This document shows, in pieces, positions 16,886 through 24,692 of a stretch of DNA of 64,000 nucleotides. The translations under genes and the position numbers were made by a program. The notes beneath the pieces were generated by a model. It searched no databases, was not told the origin of the DNA, and saw nothing but the letters and a program-made list of their open reading frames with translations. This stretch comes from Streptomyces antibioticus (lineage in GTDB: Bacteria > Actinomycetota > Actinomycetes > Streptomycetales > Streptomycetaceae): positions 7,511,750 to 7,575,749 of the forward strand of contig NZ_CM007717.1 in assembly GCF_002019855.1 (NCBI RefSeq), read 5' to 3'. Positions within the stretch are counted from its first letter, which is position 1. The number at the start of each line of letters is the position of its first letter.

Positions 16886-19135
16886 TCACCGCTCCCCGAC
16901 CAGCGCCGCGTACGCCCCGCCGCGCGCCACGAGGTCGTCGTGCCGCCCGCGTTCGACCACCGTGCCGTGCTGGAGGACGACGATCTCGTCGCTGTCGCGG
17001 ACCGTGCTCAGCCGGTGCGCGATCACCACACAGGCGCAGCCGCGCCGCCGCAGGTTGCCCATGACGACCCGTTCCGTCTCCGCGTCCAGCGCGCTCGTCA
17101 CCTCGTCCAGCACCAGGATGCTCGGCCGGCGCACCAGCGCCCGCGCGATCTCCAGCCGCTGGCGCTGGCCGCCCGAGAAGTTCCGCCCGTCCTGCTCGAC
17201 CCGGCTGTGGATCCCGCCCGGACGCCGCGTCACGATGTCGTACAGGGCCGCGTCGCGCAGCGCCGCCACGACCGCCTCGTCCGGCACGGACGGATCCCAC
17301 AGCGCCACGTTGTCGCGGACCGTGCCCTCGAAGAGGAACACCTCCTGGTCCACGAAGGAGACGGAGGCGGCCAGCGCCCCGCGCGGAATGTCGTCCAGAC
17401 GCCGCCCGTCGATCCGGATCACCCCCTCCCACGGCGCGTACAGGCCCGAGATCAGCCGTGACACGGTCGACTTGCCGCTGCCCGAACCGCCCACCAGCGC
17501 CACCTGCTGCCCCGGACCGACCGTCAGGTCGAAACCGGACAACAGCGGCTTGTCCAGCGGGCTGTAGCCGAACGTGACGTCCACCAGCTCCACCAGGCCG
17601 CGCAGCCGGCGCGTCGAGCCGTCGGCACCGGCCGGGCGGTCGTAGAGCGGATCGGCGCGGAAGTTCTCCACGTCCTTCAGCCGCGCCACGTCCGCCGCGA
17701 AGTCCTGGATCCGCCCCGCCACCCCGTTCAGCCGGGTCAGCGGCGCGGTGAACCGGGTGACGAGCGCCTGGAACGCGACCAGCAGACCCACCGAGATACC
17801 GCCCTCGATCGCCCGCACCCCGCCGATCCACAGGATCAGCGCGCTGTTGAGCGAGGCCAGCGTCGGCGCCACCACCCCCAGCCAGGCGCTCGGCACCCCG
17901 AGCCGCTGCTGCTCCTCCAGCGTGGTCGCGTGCTGCCCCGCCCACTTGCGGAAGTAGGCGTCCTCACCGCCGGTCGCCTTCATCGTCTCGATCAACTGGA
18001 GCCCGGTGTACGCCGTGTTGGTGAGCCGCGCCGAGTCGGCGCGCAGTTTCGCCGTGCGTGTCGCCCGCATCCGTACGACGACCCGCATGGCGACGACGTT
18101 CAGCAGCGCCACCCCGACGCCGACAAAGGTCAGTTGGGGGTCGTAGGTGTAGAGGAGCACGGCGTACAGGACGACGACGACCGCGTCCACGCCCGCCGCC
18201 GCCAGGTCCCGGGCGAGGGTCTCGGCCACGGCGTCGTTGGACTGGAGACGCTGGACCAGGTCGGCGGGGCTGCGCTGGGAGAAGAAGGTGACCGGCAGCC
18301 GCAGCAGATGCCGCAGGAAGCGGGCGCTGGAGAGCGTCGAGGAGACGATCCGGCCGTGGTGCAGATTGGCCTGCTGGAGCCAGGTCAGCACCAGGGACAG
18401 CAGGACGCAGGCGCCCATGGCCGCGAACAGCGTTCCCAGCAGCGAGGTCTGACCGCCGATCAGATACGTGTCGATCCAGGTCCGGCTCAACGCCGGTACG
18501 GCGGCGCCCACCACGACCAGCAGCAGGCTCGCCAGCACGGCGGCCGGCAGGGTGCCCGCGGTGCCGCGCAGCCGGGCCGGCAGTGCGCCCAGCACCCCGG
18601 GGCGGCGGCCGCCCCGCTCGAAACCCTCACCGGGTTCCAGCACCAGGACCACCCCGGTGAAGCTGCCGTCGAAGTCCTCCATCGGCACGAACCGCCGCCC
18701 CTTGCCGGGGTCGTTGACGAACACCCCGCGGCGTCCGAAACGGCGGCCCATCCCGTCGTAGACGACGTAGTGGTTGAACTCCCAGAACAGGATCGCGGGC
18801 GATCGCACCGCCGCGAGCGCGGCCAGGTCCATCTGCATGCCCTTGGCCGTCAGCCCGTAACCGCGGGCCGCCTTCAGCAGGTTGCCGGCGCGTGAGCCGT
18901 CCCGCGAGACGCCGCACGCGATGCGCAGCTCCTCCAGCGGGACGTGCCGGCCGTAGTGGGCGAGGACCATGGCGAGCGAGGCCGCGCCGCACTCGACGGC
19001 CTCCATCTGGAGCACGGTGGGCGTCCGGACCGTCTTCACCCGGCTCCGGGGGACGGTCGTGCGGCGGGTCGGCGCGGCCCGGCGCCGTCCGCGCCCCTCG
19101 TGACGGTCGCGTCGGTCGTGTCGGACGGCGGTCAC
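16886..19135 (-). CDS. NHLM-type C39 peptidase-ABC exporter (Gly-Gly leader cleavage and export)
   Basis: 749 residues from GTG 19135, whose GTGA overlaps the stop of the HlyD-like gene. An N-terminal basic tail is followed by a C39 peptidase with all catalytic residues: Cys49 (QMEAVECGAAS), His122 (EFNHYVVYDG) and Asp142 (VNDPGKG). It cleaves leader peptides after Gly-Gly. Six membrane helices occupy ~200-470. The ATPase has Walker A VGGSGSGKST, signature NFSGGQRQRLEIARA and Walker B ILVLDEVTSALD. It acts at the cytoplasmic membrane, trimming and exporting the precursor made from 20285. Length and order fit the NHLM peptidase/ABC family. Longer upstream frame extensions overlap the HlyD gene and are not credible. 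Confidence 0.9.
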   Translation of the reverse strand: MTAVRHDRRDRHEGRGRRRAAPTRRTTVPRSRVKTVRTPTVLQMEAVECGAASLAMVLAHYGRHVPLEELRIACGVSRDGSRAGNLLKAARGYGLTAKGMQMDLAALAAVRSPAILFWEFNHYVVYDGMGRRFGRRGVFVNDPGKGRRFVPMEDFDGSFTGVVLVLEPGEGFERGGRRPGVLGALPARLRGTAGTLPAAVLASLLLVVVGAAVPALSRTWIDTYLIGGQTSLLGTLFAAMGACVLLSLVLTWLQQANLHHGRIVSSTLSSARFLRHLLRLPVTFFSQRSPADLVQRLQSNDAVAETLARDLAAAGVDAVVVVLYAVLLYTYDPQLTFVGVGVALLNVVAMRVVVRMRATRTAKLRADSARLTNTAYTGLQLIETMKATGGEDAYFRKWAGQHATTLEEQQRLGVPSAWLGVVAPTLASLNSALILWIGGVRAIEGGISVGLLVAFQALVTRFTAPLTRLNGVAGRIQDFAADVARLKDVENFRADPLYDRPAGADGSTRRLRGLVELVDVTFGYSPLDKPLLSGFDLTVGPGQQVALVGGSGSGKSTVSRLISGLYAPWEGVIRIDGRRLDDIPRGALAASVSFVDQEVFLFEGTVRDNVALWDPSVPDEAVVAALRDAALYDIVTRRPGGIHSRVEQDGRNFSGGQRQRLEIARALVRRPSILVLDEVTSALDAETERVVMGNLRRRGCACVVIAHRLSTVRDSDEIVVLQHGTVVERGRHDDLVARGGAYAALVGER

Positions 19136-19938
19136 GGCAGCAGCCAGTCGACCGGGCGCTGCGCGGCCACCCGGATCGCGCCGGAGGCCAGGGTCATGGA
19201 GGTCAGCCGGTAGGGCGGCCCGTCCTTGGAGGACCAGCGGTAGCCGCTCTTCGTCGACGGCGACGGATCGAGGCGGACCAGGACGGCCACCGGGCGGCCG
19301 TCCTTCGTGAACTGCTCGCCGAGCCCGCTGTCGCCGAGGAACGCGGCGATGCGCTGCGCCGACTGGGCGGTGCGGTCCACCGACTTCACATGGCCGCGCA
19401 GCACGCCGTACTCCTGGGACGGCACGGTCTGCACGGTCAGATCGACCGCCGCGCCCTCCGCCACCGACGCGGCGTGCTGCGCCGGCACGTACACCGTGGC
19501 GTACAGCGGGTCGTCGGCGTCGGCGACCTTCTCGACGGCGGCGACGTTCGCGCCGGTGGCGATGATCTGGCCGAGGGTGGCGGCCAGTGCCGTGATCCGC
19601 CCCGCGGCGACCGTGCGCACCACGGCCTCGCCGTCGGCCGTACGCACCTTCAGCACGGGCGCGTCGGCGGGCAGCCGTTCGCCCTCCTTCGCGAGGACGG
19701 CGGTGACCTGGCCGGCGGCCGGGCTCTGGAGGATGTAGCTGCCCTCGCCGTGGGTGAGGACGGCCGGCGCGTCCACCGTGGAGGAGACCGAACCGGTCAC
19801 CGCCCACACGGACGCGGCCGCCATGACGACCACGGTCACGGACAGCACCAGCCAGCCCTGCGGGCGTGCGAAACGCACCGGAAGGTCGAGCTCCTCCGGC
19901 GACTGGAGTCTGGCGAGGGCCTGTTGTCGGAACTGCAC
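19132..19938 (-). CDS. HlyD-like membrane-fusion protein of the peptide exporter (NHLM secretion protein)
   Basis: 268 residues from GTG 19938. One N-terminal membrane helix at about 29-47 (WLVLSVTVVVMAAASVWAVT) is followed by a biotinyl-lipoyl-like half motif (GSYILQSPAAGQVTAVLAKE, GERLPADAPVLKV) and a second beta-barrel segment (VYVPAQHAASVAEGAAVDL). This matches the short HlyD-type proteins of NHLM bacteriocin export loci. In a monoderm it would sit on the outer face of the membrane and couple to the ABC proteins. It is translationally coupled to the C39 gene by a GTGA overlap and separated from the precursor gene by a 131-nt gap holding a perfect 15-bp hairpin. Confidence 0.88.
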   Translation of the reverse strand: MQFRQQALARLQSPEELDLPVRFARPQGWLVLSVTVVVMAAASVWAVTGSVSSTVDAPAVLTHGEGSYILQSPAAGQVTAVLAKEGERLPADAPVLKVRTADGEAVVRTVAAGRITALAATLGQIIATGANVAAVEKVADADDPLYATVYVPAQHAASVAEGAAVDLTVQTVPSQEYGVLRGHVKSVDRTAQSAQRIAAFLGDSGLGEQFTKDGRPVAVLVRLDPSPSTKSGYRWSSKDGPPYRLTSMTLASGAIRVAAQRPVDWLLP

Positions 19939-20016
19939 GGGCTTCTCTCGGGGGCGGGACGAAGGGGGGCCGGGGTGGGACGACCGGACTTCTCGGGGAG
20001 GGCCGGGTACGCCGAC

Positions 20017-20049
20017 GGGTCCCGGAGCCGGACACCGGCTCCGGGACCC
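20017..20049 (-). terminator. Perfect 15-bp hairpin between peptide gene and export genes (attenuator/partial terminator)
   Basis: GGGTCCCGGAGCCGG at 20017-20031 pairs with CCGGCTCCGGGACCC at 20035-20049 around a 3-nt loop. It lies between the stop of the precursor gene (20070) and the start of the HlyD gene (19938). With no U-run it may act as a partial terminator or 3' stabiliser, giving more peptide mRNA than exporter mRNA. Confidence 0.7.
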
Positions 20050-20069
20050 GGAAGGTCACACGGGTGCGG

Positions 20070-20285
20070 TCAGAGACCGGCGACCAGGTTGGTGACCGGG
20101 GCGGTGCTCAGGCCGGTGACGCCCTCGACCGTGCCGACGGCCGTGTCGACCAGGCCGGAGACCGGGGCGACGCCGTCCACCAGGCCGGTGACGGCACCCA
20201 GGGCGTTGAGGGACAGACCGCCGGAGACGTTGTCCAGCTCGGCGTCGGCGATCTCGGCGGTCTCGACCTGGGGGATGGAGGTCAT
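20070..20285 (-). CDS. Gly-Gly leader precursor peptide of a bacteriocin-like system
   Basis: 71 residues, ATG start, GAAGGGA ribosome site. Leader residues 1-23 end in ADAELDNVSGG, a textbook double-Gly cleavage site of the ELxxVxGG type, matching the C39 peptidase encoded downstream. The predicted 48-residue core begins LSLNALGAVTGL and is hydrophobic, Gly/Val/Leu/Thr-rich, with only four acidic and no basic residues. It has no Cys or aromatic residue. Related blocks GLVDGV, GLVDTAVG and GVTGL recur about every 9-13 residues. No lanthionine, cyclodehydratase, radical SAM or protease gene accompanies it, so the product may be exported unmodified. Bacteriocin, signal or surface-active peptide are all possible. 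Cleavage and export follow from family knowledge; activity is unknown. Confidence 0.85.
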   Translation of the reverse strand: MTSIPQVETAEIADAELDNVSGGLSLNALGAVTGLVDGVAPVSGLVDTAVGTVEGVTGLSTAPVTNLVAGL

Positions 20286-20886
20286 GGGGAACTTCCCTTC
20301 ACATGGAAATCTCTACAAGGGGGAGCGGCCCCCTCTGGGGACAGACGGCCGCGGACCGCGGGCCCTGAGCGCCCGTTCCCGGACGCCCCCGGCTTCCCGC
20401 GGTGCGATGGATCAAAGCAGGTCCGCGGCGCGCGCAGCCACCCACGCACCCTCCTCACCTGGGCACTTGCGGCACAGACGCGGGAAACCGTGCAGACGCG
20501 CGCACCCGATGTCGGCCACTTCTCCACAGCTTTGCCGGTAACGGCCGGGACGGGTGCGGGGACCGGGGCCGCGAATCGGACACTCCCGGCCCGCCGGCCC
20601 GCGGGACACCACCCGGTTGTGCAGAACCGCCGCACCCCGTGACCCGCTTGGGCAATCCATGTGCAGATTCCCTGAAGCCGGGATTCCGCTCCCAGATGTC
20701 GACGGACCGTCACCACCCGGACACACCCCCGTCGAACCGGCGGATTCCCGGACCCGCAAAGGAAGTTGGCAATCGCGATGAACGCATCACCCGCCTCCCG
20801 CGTACCTATGGCCAACCAGGCGCCGCTGTACGACGGGGCTGCCGAACGCCGGCAGCCGGACCCCGCCCCCCAGGAGGTCGAGTTTT
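20286..20886. other. Divergent intergenic region between peptide cassette and S1 protease
   Basis: 600 bp with no convincing gene. A TAGAGA-like -10 element for the leftward peptide gene may lie near 20308-20316. The ribosome site of the rightward protease, AGGAGG at 20872-20877, is 9 nt before its TTG. Open frames on both strands here lack Streptomyces codon bias and run into real genes out of frame. No riboswitch or repeat was recognised. Confidence 0.45.
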
Positions 20887-22290
20887 TTGAGTCACAAGCG
20901 AGTTTCGAAGCGCAAGGCCGTGATCGCGGTCGGCGGTGTGGCGGCGCTCGGAGCGGCGGCATTCCTGCTTCCCCACGCCAACGCCTCGCAGGACGGCTCG
21001 GGCGACGCCGCCGCGGTGAAGACCCTCAAGGCGGGCGACGCCTCGGATCTCGCCTCCCGGCTCCAGGAACTGCTCGGCGACGCCTTCGCCGGTTCGTACT
21101 ACGACGCCGCGCAGCAGCAGCTCGTGGTCAATGTCATCGACGTCTCCGGCGACAAGAACAACGTCATCGTGCAGGCCCAGAAGGCCGGCGCCAAGGTCCG
21201 TGAGGTGGAGAACAGCACGGCCGAGCTGAAGACCGCGGCCCAGACCCTCAAGGCCCGCGCGACCATACCCGGCACCTCGTGGGCCGTCGATCCGCGCACC
21301 AACCAGATCCTGGTCACCGCCGACTCCACGGTCACCGGCGGCAAGTGGGACCGCCTGGAGTCCACCGTCCAGAGCCTCGGCTCGGGCGTGGCGACCATCA
21401 AGAAGTCGGCCGGCACCTTCAAGACCTTCGCCTCCGGCGGCGACGCCATCTTCGCCGGCGGGGCGCGCTGTTCCCTCGGCTTCAACGTGACCGCGGGCGA
21501 CGGCTCCCCGGCCTTCCTGACGGCCGGTCACTGCGGTGTCGCGGCCGAGCAGTGGTCGGACGCGCAGAACGGCGCGCCGATCGCCACCGTCGACCAGGCG
21601 ACCTTCCCCGGCGACGGCGACTTCGCACTCGTGAAGTACGACGACCCCAACACGCAGGCGCCGAGCGAGGTCAACCTCGGCCAGCAGACGGTGCAGATCA
21701 GCGGGGCCGCCGACGCGACCGTGGGCACCCAGGTCTTCCGGATGGGCAGCACCACCGGCCTGTCCGACGGTCAGGTGCTCGGACTCGACGCCACCGTGAA
21801 CTACCCCGAGGGCACGGTCACCGGCCTCATCCAGACCAACGTGTGCGCCGAGCCCGGCGACAGCGGCGGTTCCCTGTTCACCCAGGACGGTCTGGCGATC
21901 GGTCTGACCTCCGGCGGCAGCGGTGACTGCACGGTGGGCGGCGAGACGTTCTTCCAGCCGGTGACCACCGCCCTCCAGGCGGTCGGCGCGACCCTCGGCG
22001 ACGGCGGCGCGGGCGCGGGCGGCGGCCTCGGTGCCGACGACCAGGTCGGCGGCGAGGAGGCCGGTGCGGGCGCGGGCGCCGGTGCGGAGGAAGGCGCGGG
22101 TGCCGACGCCGGTGCCGGTGCCGGTGAAGAGGCCGGCGCGGGCCAGGAGGCGGGCGCGGGCCAGGAGGCCGGTGCCGACGACCAGGCCGGTGCGGACCAG
22201 CAGGCCGGCGACGCGGGCGGCAACGGCGGCGGCCACGGCAAGGCACGCGGCGGCAACGGCGGCAACGGCGCCGGTGCGGGCGGGCACTGA
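20887..22290 (+). CDS. Secreted S1 (streptogrisin/alpha-lytic-type) protease with Gly/Ala/Glu-rich tail
   Basis: 467 residues from TTG 20887, chosen because AGGAGG sits 9 nt upstream. A signal peptide (KAVIAVGGVAALGAAAFLLP) and an alpha-lytic-type pro-domain (~30-190) precede the protease. The triad is seen as His in FLTAGHCG, Asp in GDGDFALVKYD and Ser in CAEPGDSGG, with disulfide Cys in ARCSLGF/GHCG and NVCAEP/SGDCTVG. After FFQPVTTALQ comes a ~100-residue low-complexity acidic tail of Gly, Ala, Glu, Gln and Asp, ending in a Gly/Asn/His-rich stretch with no membrane anchor. It would self-cleave its pro-region after secretion. A paralogue lies at 46060. The SSI-type inhibitor at 12958 is a possible controller. 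Confidence 0.92.
   Translation: MSHKRVSKRKAVIAVGGVAALGAAAFLLPHANASQDGSGDAAAVKTLKAGDASDLASRLQELLGDAFAGSYYDAAQQQLVVNVIDVSGDKNNVIVQAQKAGAKVREVENSTAELKTAAQTLKARATIPGTSWAVDPRTNQILVTADSTVTGGKWDRLESTVQSLGSGVATIKKSAGTFKTFASGGDAIFAGGARCSLGFNVTAGDGSPAFLTAGHCGVAAEQWSDAQNGAPIATVDQATFPGDGDFALVKYDDPNTQAPSEVNLGQQTVQISGAADATVGTQVFRMGSTTGLSDGQVLGLDATVNYPEGTVTGLIQTNVCAEPGDSGGSLFTQDGLAIGLTSGGSGDCTVGGETFFQPVTTALQAVGATLGDGGAGAGGGLGADDQVGGEEAGAGAGAGAEEGAGADAGAGAGEEAGAGQEAGAGQEAGADDQAGADQQAGDAGGNGGGHGKARGGNGGNGAGAGGH
22010..22288 (+). repeat. Low-complexity repeats encoding the protease tail
   Basis: In-frame repeats of GGTGCGGGC/GAGGAGGCC-like codons encode units such as GAGAGAEE and EAGAGQEAGA. The exact 18-nt unit GAGGCGGGCGCGGGCCAG-like is doubled around 22140-22172. 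Such tracts change length readily between strains. Confidence 0.6.
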
Positions 22291-22308
22291 CCCGGACACC
22301 CAGTGACG

Positions 22309-22336
22309 GTCCGGCCCTCCGGCGGGAGGGCCGGAC
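22309..22336. terminator. 12-bp bidirectional hairpin between convergent genes
   Basis: GTCCGGCCCTCC at 22309-22320 pairs perfectly with GGAGGGCCGGAC at 22325-22336 across a 4-nt loop, followed by TTCC. It lies 18 nt after the protease stop and 18 nt from the stop of the leftward phosphatase gene, so it can end both transcripts. Confidence 0.8.
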
Positions 22337-22353
22337 TTCCGTCTGCGGTGCGG

Positions 22354-24489
22354 TCAGCCGTCCTCCCGCGCCGCCCGCAGCAACAGCAGCGCCACGTCGT
22401 CGATGCGCTCCTCGGCCGCCGCGTAGTGGCCCACCAGCTCGTCGGCCACCTCCTCCAGCGGACGGTCCCCGGCCTCGCCGAGCCGCCGCCCCAGATCCGC
22501 GATCGCGTCCTCGATGTCCACCCCCGGCGACTCGATCAGCCCGTCGGTGTAGAGGGCGAGGACACTGCCGGGCGACAGGTCGACCTCCGTCGTCGGATAG
22601 GTGGCCGTCGGGACGATGCCCAGCGGCGGTCCGCCGGCGAGGTCCAGGACCCGCACCCGGCCGTCCGCCCGGCGCAGCAGCGGCGGCGGATGGCCCGCGC
22701 GGGCCATGACCGCCCGGTGCCGCTCCGGATCCAGCCGCAGATACAGACAACTCGCGAACCGGTCCGAGCCCAGATCGATCAGCAGCCGGTTGGTGCTGCG
22801 CATGACCTCCCCCGGCTCCTGCCCGACCGTCGTGTACGCGCGGACGGCGGTACGGATCTGGCCCATCAGCCCGGCCGCCGTCACGTTGTGCCCCTGGACG
22901 TCCCCGATCACCGCCGCGGGCAGCGGCCGGGAGGGCACCAGGTCGTAGAAGTCGCCGCCGATCTCCATGCCCCGGGTGGCCGGCAGATAGCGGGCCGTCG
23001 CCTCGATGCCGGGCAGCGCGGGCAGGGAGGGCGGCAGCAGGGCCGCCTGGAGCCCGTGCGCGAGCTGGTGCTTGGCGTCGTAGAGCAGCGCACGGTCCAG
23101 CGCCTGCGCGATCAGGCCCGCCAGGCTGGTGAGCACCGCCCGCTCATGGGTGGAGAACAGGTGCGGGGTGGCGTACGCCAGCACACAGGCGCCCACCGGG
23201 CGGCCGGAGGCGATCAGCGGCAGGAACGCCCAGGACGCGAACCCGTCGGGGCTCTCCTGCCGGGCCGGGTACAGATGTTCGAGCTGTCGTCGTGACTCGA
23301 AGAACGCGGGCACCCCGTGGACGACGGTGTGCGCGCCCGGCGTCTGCGAGGACAACGGCATCCCGTCGAACCGCTGCACGACCCGCGGATCGGGATACCC
23401 GTGATGGCCCAGCACGTGCAGCCGTCCCGCCCGCGCCCCCAGCAGCGCCAGCGCCTGGCTGCCCACGGCCGGGGCGATCTCGTCCGCCACCAGCCCCACC
23501 ACGTCCTGCACGCTCACCGTCTCGGTGAGCGCCCCCGCCAGGCTCAGCGCCTGCGACATCGACACCAGCCGGGTCGGCGCGTCCCCCGACCGCGGGCCCG
23601 ACGGTCTGTTCTCCGTCACCGCCCGGGCCCGGGAGATCCGCACGCTGATCCCGGTGGTGCTCGGATACAGCCGGAACGACAGCCAGTCCGAGGGCGGCCG
23701 CAGCGCCACGAACGACACCGCGTCCTGGCTGATCAGCGCCGCCCGGTAGCGCTCCTCGTAGGAAGGGTCGTTCAGCCAGGGCACCGACGCCCACAACTGG
23801 GTGCCGAGCAGCCTGGTGGCCGGGACGCCGAGCATCTCCGCCGCGGCCGCGTTGACGAACCCCACCCGTCCGCCCAGATCCAGCGAGCACAGCCCGTACG
23901 GCAGCCGGGCCACCATCCGGGCCGCCTCCACCGGGCCCAGGGTGCGCGCGGCGCCGCCCACCGGCCCCGCGTCCAGCAGATCGGACTCGGCGCGCACGGT
24001 CCGGTTCTCCTGCGCCGCCCGCTCCAGCCGGGCCGCCAGCCGGTCACAGGCCGAGGTCAGCTCCCGGCGCTCCCGCTCGGTCAGCTCCGGCGGCCGCGAG
24101 CCGGGCCAGGTCATGAAGACGGCGCCGTACACCCGTTCGGCGGTCGCGAGCGGTACGGCGGCGAGCGCGAAGGGATACGGCAGGACGACGGCGATCCGCG
24201 GATAGCGCCGGGCCATCTCCTCCTGCCCGCCCACCCACACCAGCCGCCGCTCGCGCACGGCGTCCGCCACCGGGATGGGCGCGCTCAGTCCCACTCGCTC
24301 CCAGGGCGCCGCGAAGGACCGGGGCAGCCCCGCCATCACCGCCATCTCCAGCAGCGGCTCGTCACCGGGCCGCAGATAGACGGCCCCCGAGTGCGCCCCG
24401 ACGGCGTCCATCATCGAGGTCAGCGCCAACGACAGCAGCGGCTCCCGGATCGGTGGCCGAACGGCGGCCGCGCCCTGCGCATCGACCAC
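22354..24489 (-). CDS. SpoIIE-family PP2C phosphatase with GAF-PAS-GAF sensor domains
   Basis: 711 residues if started at GTG 24489, which has GAGGAGG 8 nt upstream; a TTG at 24531 would add 14 residues. Layout: GAF (~10-165), PAS (~195-300, with YGLCSLDLGGRVGFVNAAA), second GAF (~320-480), then a SpoIIE-type Ser/Thr phosphatase (~500-705). The metal-site motifs are EIGGDFYDLV, VIGDVQGHNVTAA, LALYTDGLIES and ERIDDVALLLL. Such proteins dephosphorylate anti-anti-sigma factors and so release sigma factors; the sensor ligand is unknown. It is cytoplasmic, with no membrane helix. It is divergent from a second SpoIIE protein at 24693, with 203 bp between. Confidence 0.9.
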   Translation of the reverse strand: MVDAQGAAAVRPPIREPLLSLALTSMMDAVGAHSGAVYLRPGDEPLLEMAVMAGLPRSFAAPWERVGLSAPIPVADAVRERRLVWVGGQEEMARRYPRIAVVLPYPFALAAVPLATAERVYGAVFMTWPGSRPPELTERERRELTSACDRLAARLERAAQENRTVRAESDLLDAGPVGGAARTLGPVEAARMVARLPYGLCSLDLGGRVGFVNAAAAEMLGVPATRLLGTQLWASVPWLNDPSYEERYRAALISQDAVSFVALRPPSDWLSFRLYPSTTGISVRISRARAVTENRPSGPRSGDAPTRLVSMSQALSLAGALTETVSVQDVVGLVADEIAPAVGSQALALLGARAGRLHVLGHHGYPDPRVVQRFDGMPLSSQTPGAHTVVHGVPAFFESRRQLEHLYPARQESPDGFASWAFLPLIASGRPVGACVLAYATPHLFSTHERAVLTSLAGLIAQALDRALLYDAKHQLAHGLQAALLPPSLPALPGIEATARYLPATRGMEIGGDFYDLVPSRPLPAAVIGDVQGHNVTAAGLMGQIRTAVRAYTTVGQEPGEVMRSTNRLLIDLGSDRFASCLYLRLDPERHRAVMARAGHPPPLLRRADGRVRVLDLAGGPPLGIVPTATYPTTEVDLSPGSVLALYTDGLIESPGVDIEDAIADLGRRLGEAGDRPLEEVADELVGHYAAAEERIDDVALLLLRAAREDG

Positions 24490-24692
24490 GGCGACCACCT
24501 CCTCACCAGGCCGCACGACCCCCGAACCCAAATCTGCCCCCTACGGGCCCACCGCGCACGGCGAGCACCCCCTCACCCGACGTCCACCATGCCCACCCAG
24601 GGGCGCGGGGAACTGCGCGACCGGCCCCCACCGGACCCGCACCCGCACTCGACCCGTCACAGGGGCTGCGTCACCTCGCCAACCGCGCTGTA

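Noticed and set aside
19135..20059. N-terminal extension of the C39 transporter to 20059
   Set aside because: The extra 308 residues are the HlyD gene read in another frame; the GTGA overlap and the normal C39 domain position fix the start at 19135.
20070..20285. Calling the peptide a lanthipeptide
   Set aside because: The core has Ser and Thr but no Cys, and no LanM, LanB/C or similar gene is in the window, so lanthionine formation is unsupported.
20282..20962. Leftward frame across the protease upstream region
   Set aside because: It overlaps the peptide gene's promoter and ribosome site, lacks codon bias and resembles no protein.
20766..21203. Rightward frame starting near 20778 with a plausible ribosome site
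   Set aside because: It runs out of frame through the S1 protease and turns into Arg/Gly-rich shadow sequence; the TTG at 20887 with AGGAGG explains the region better.
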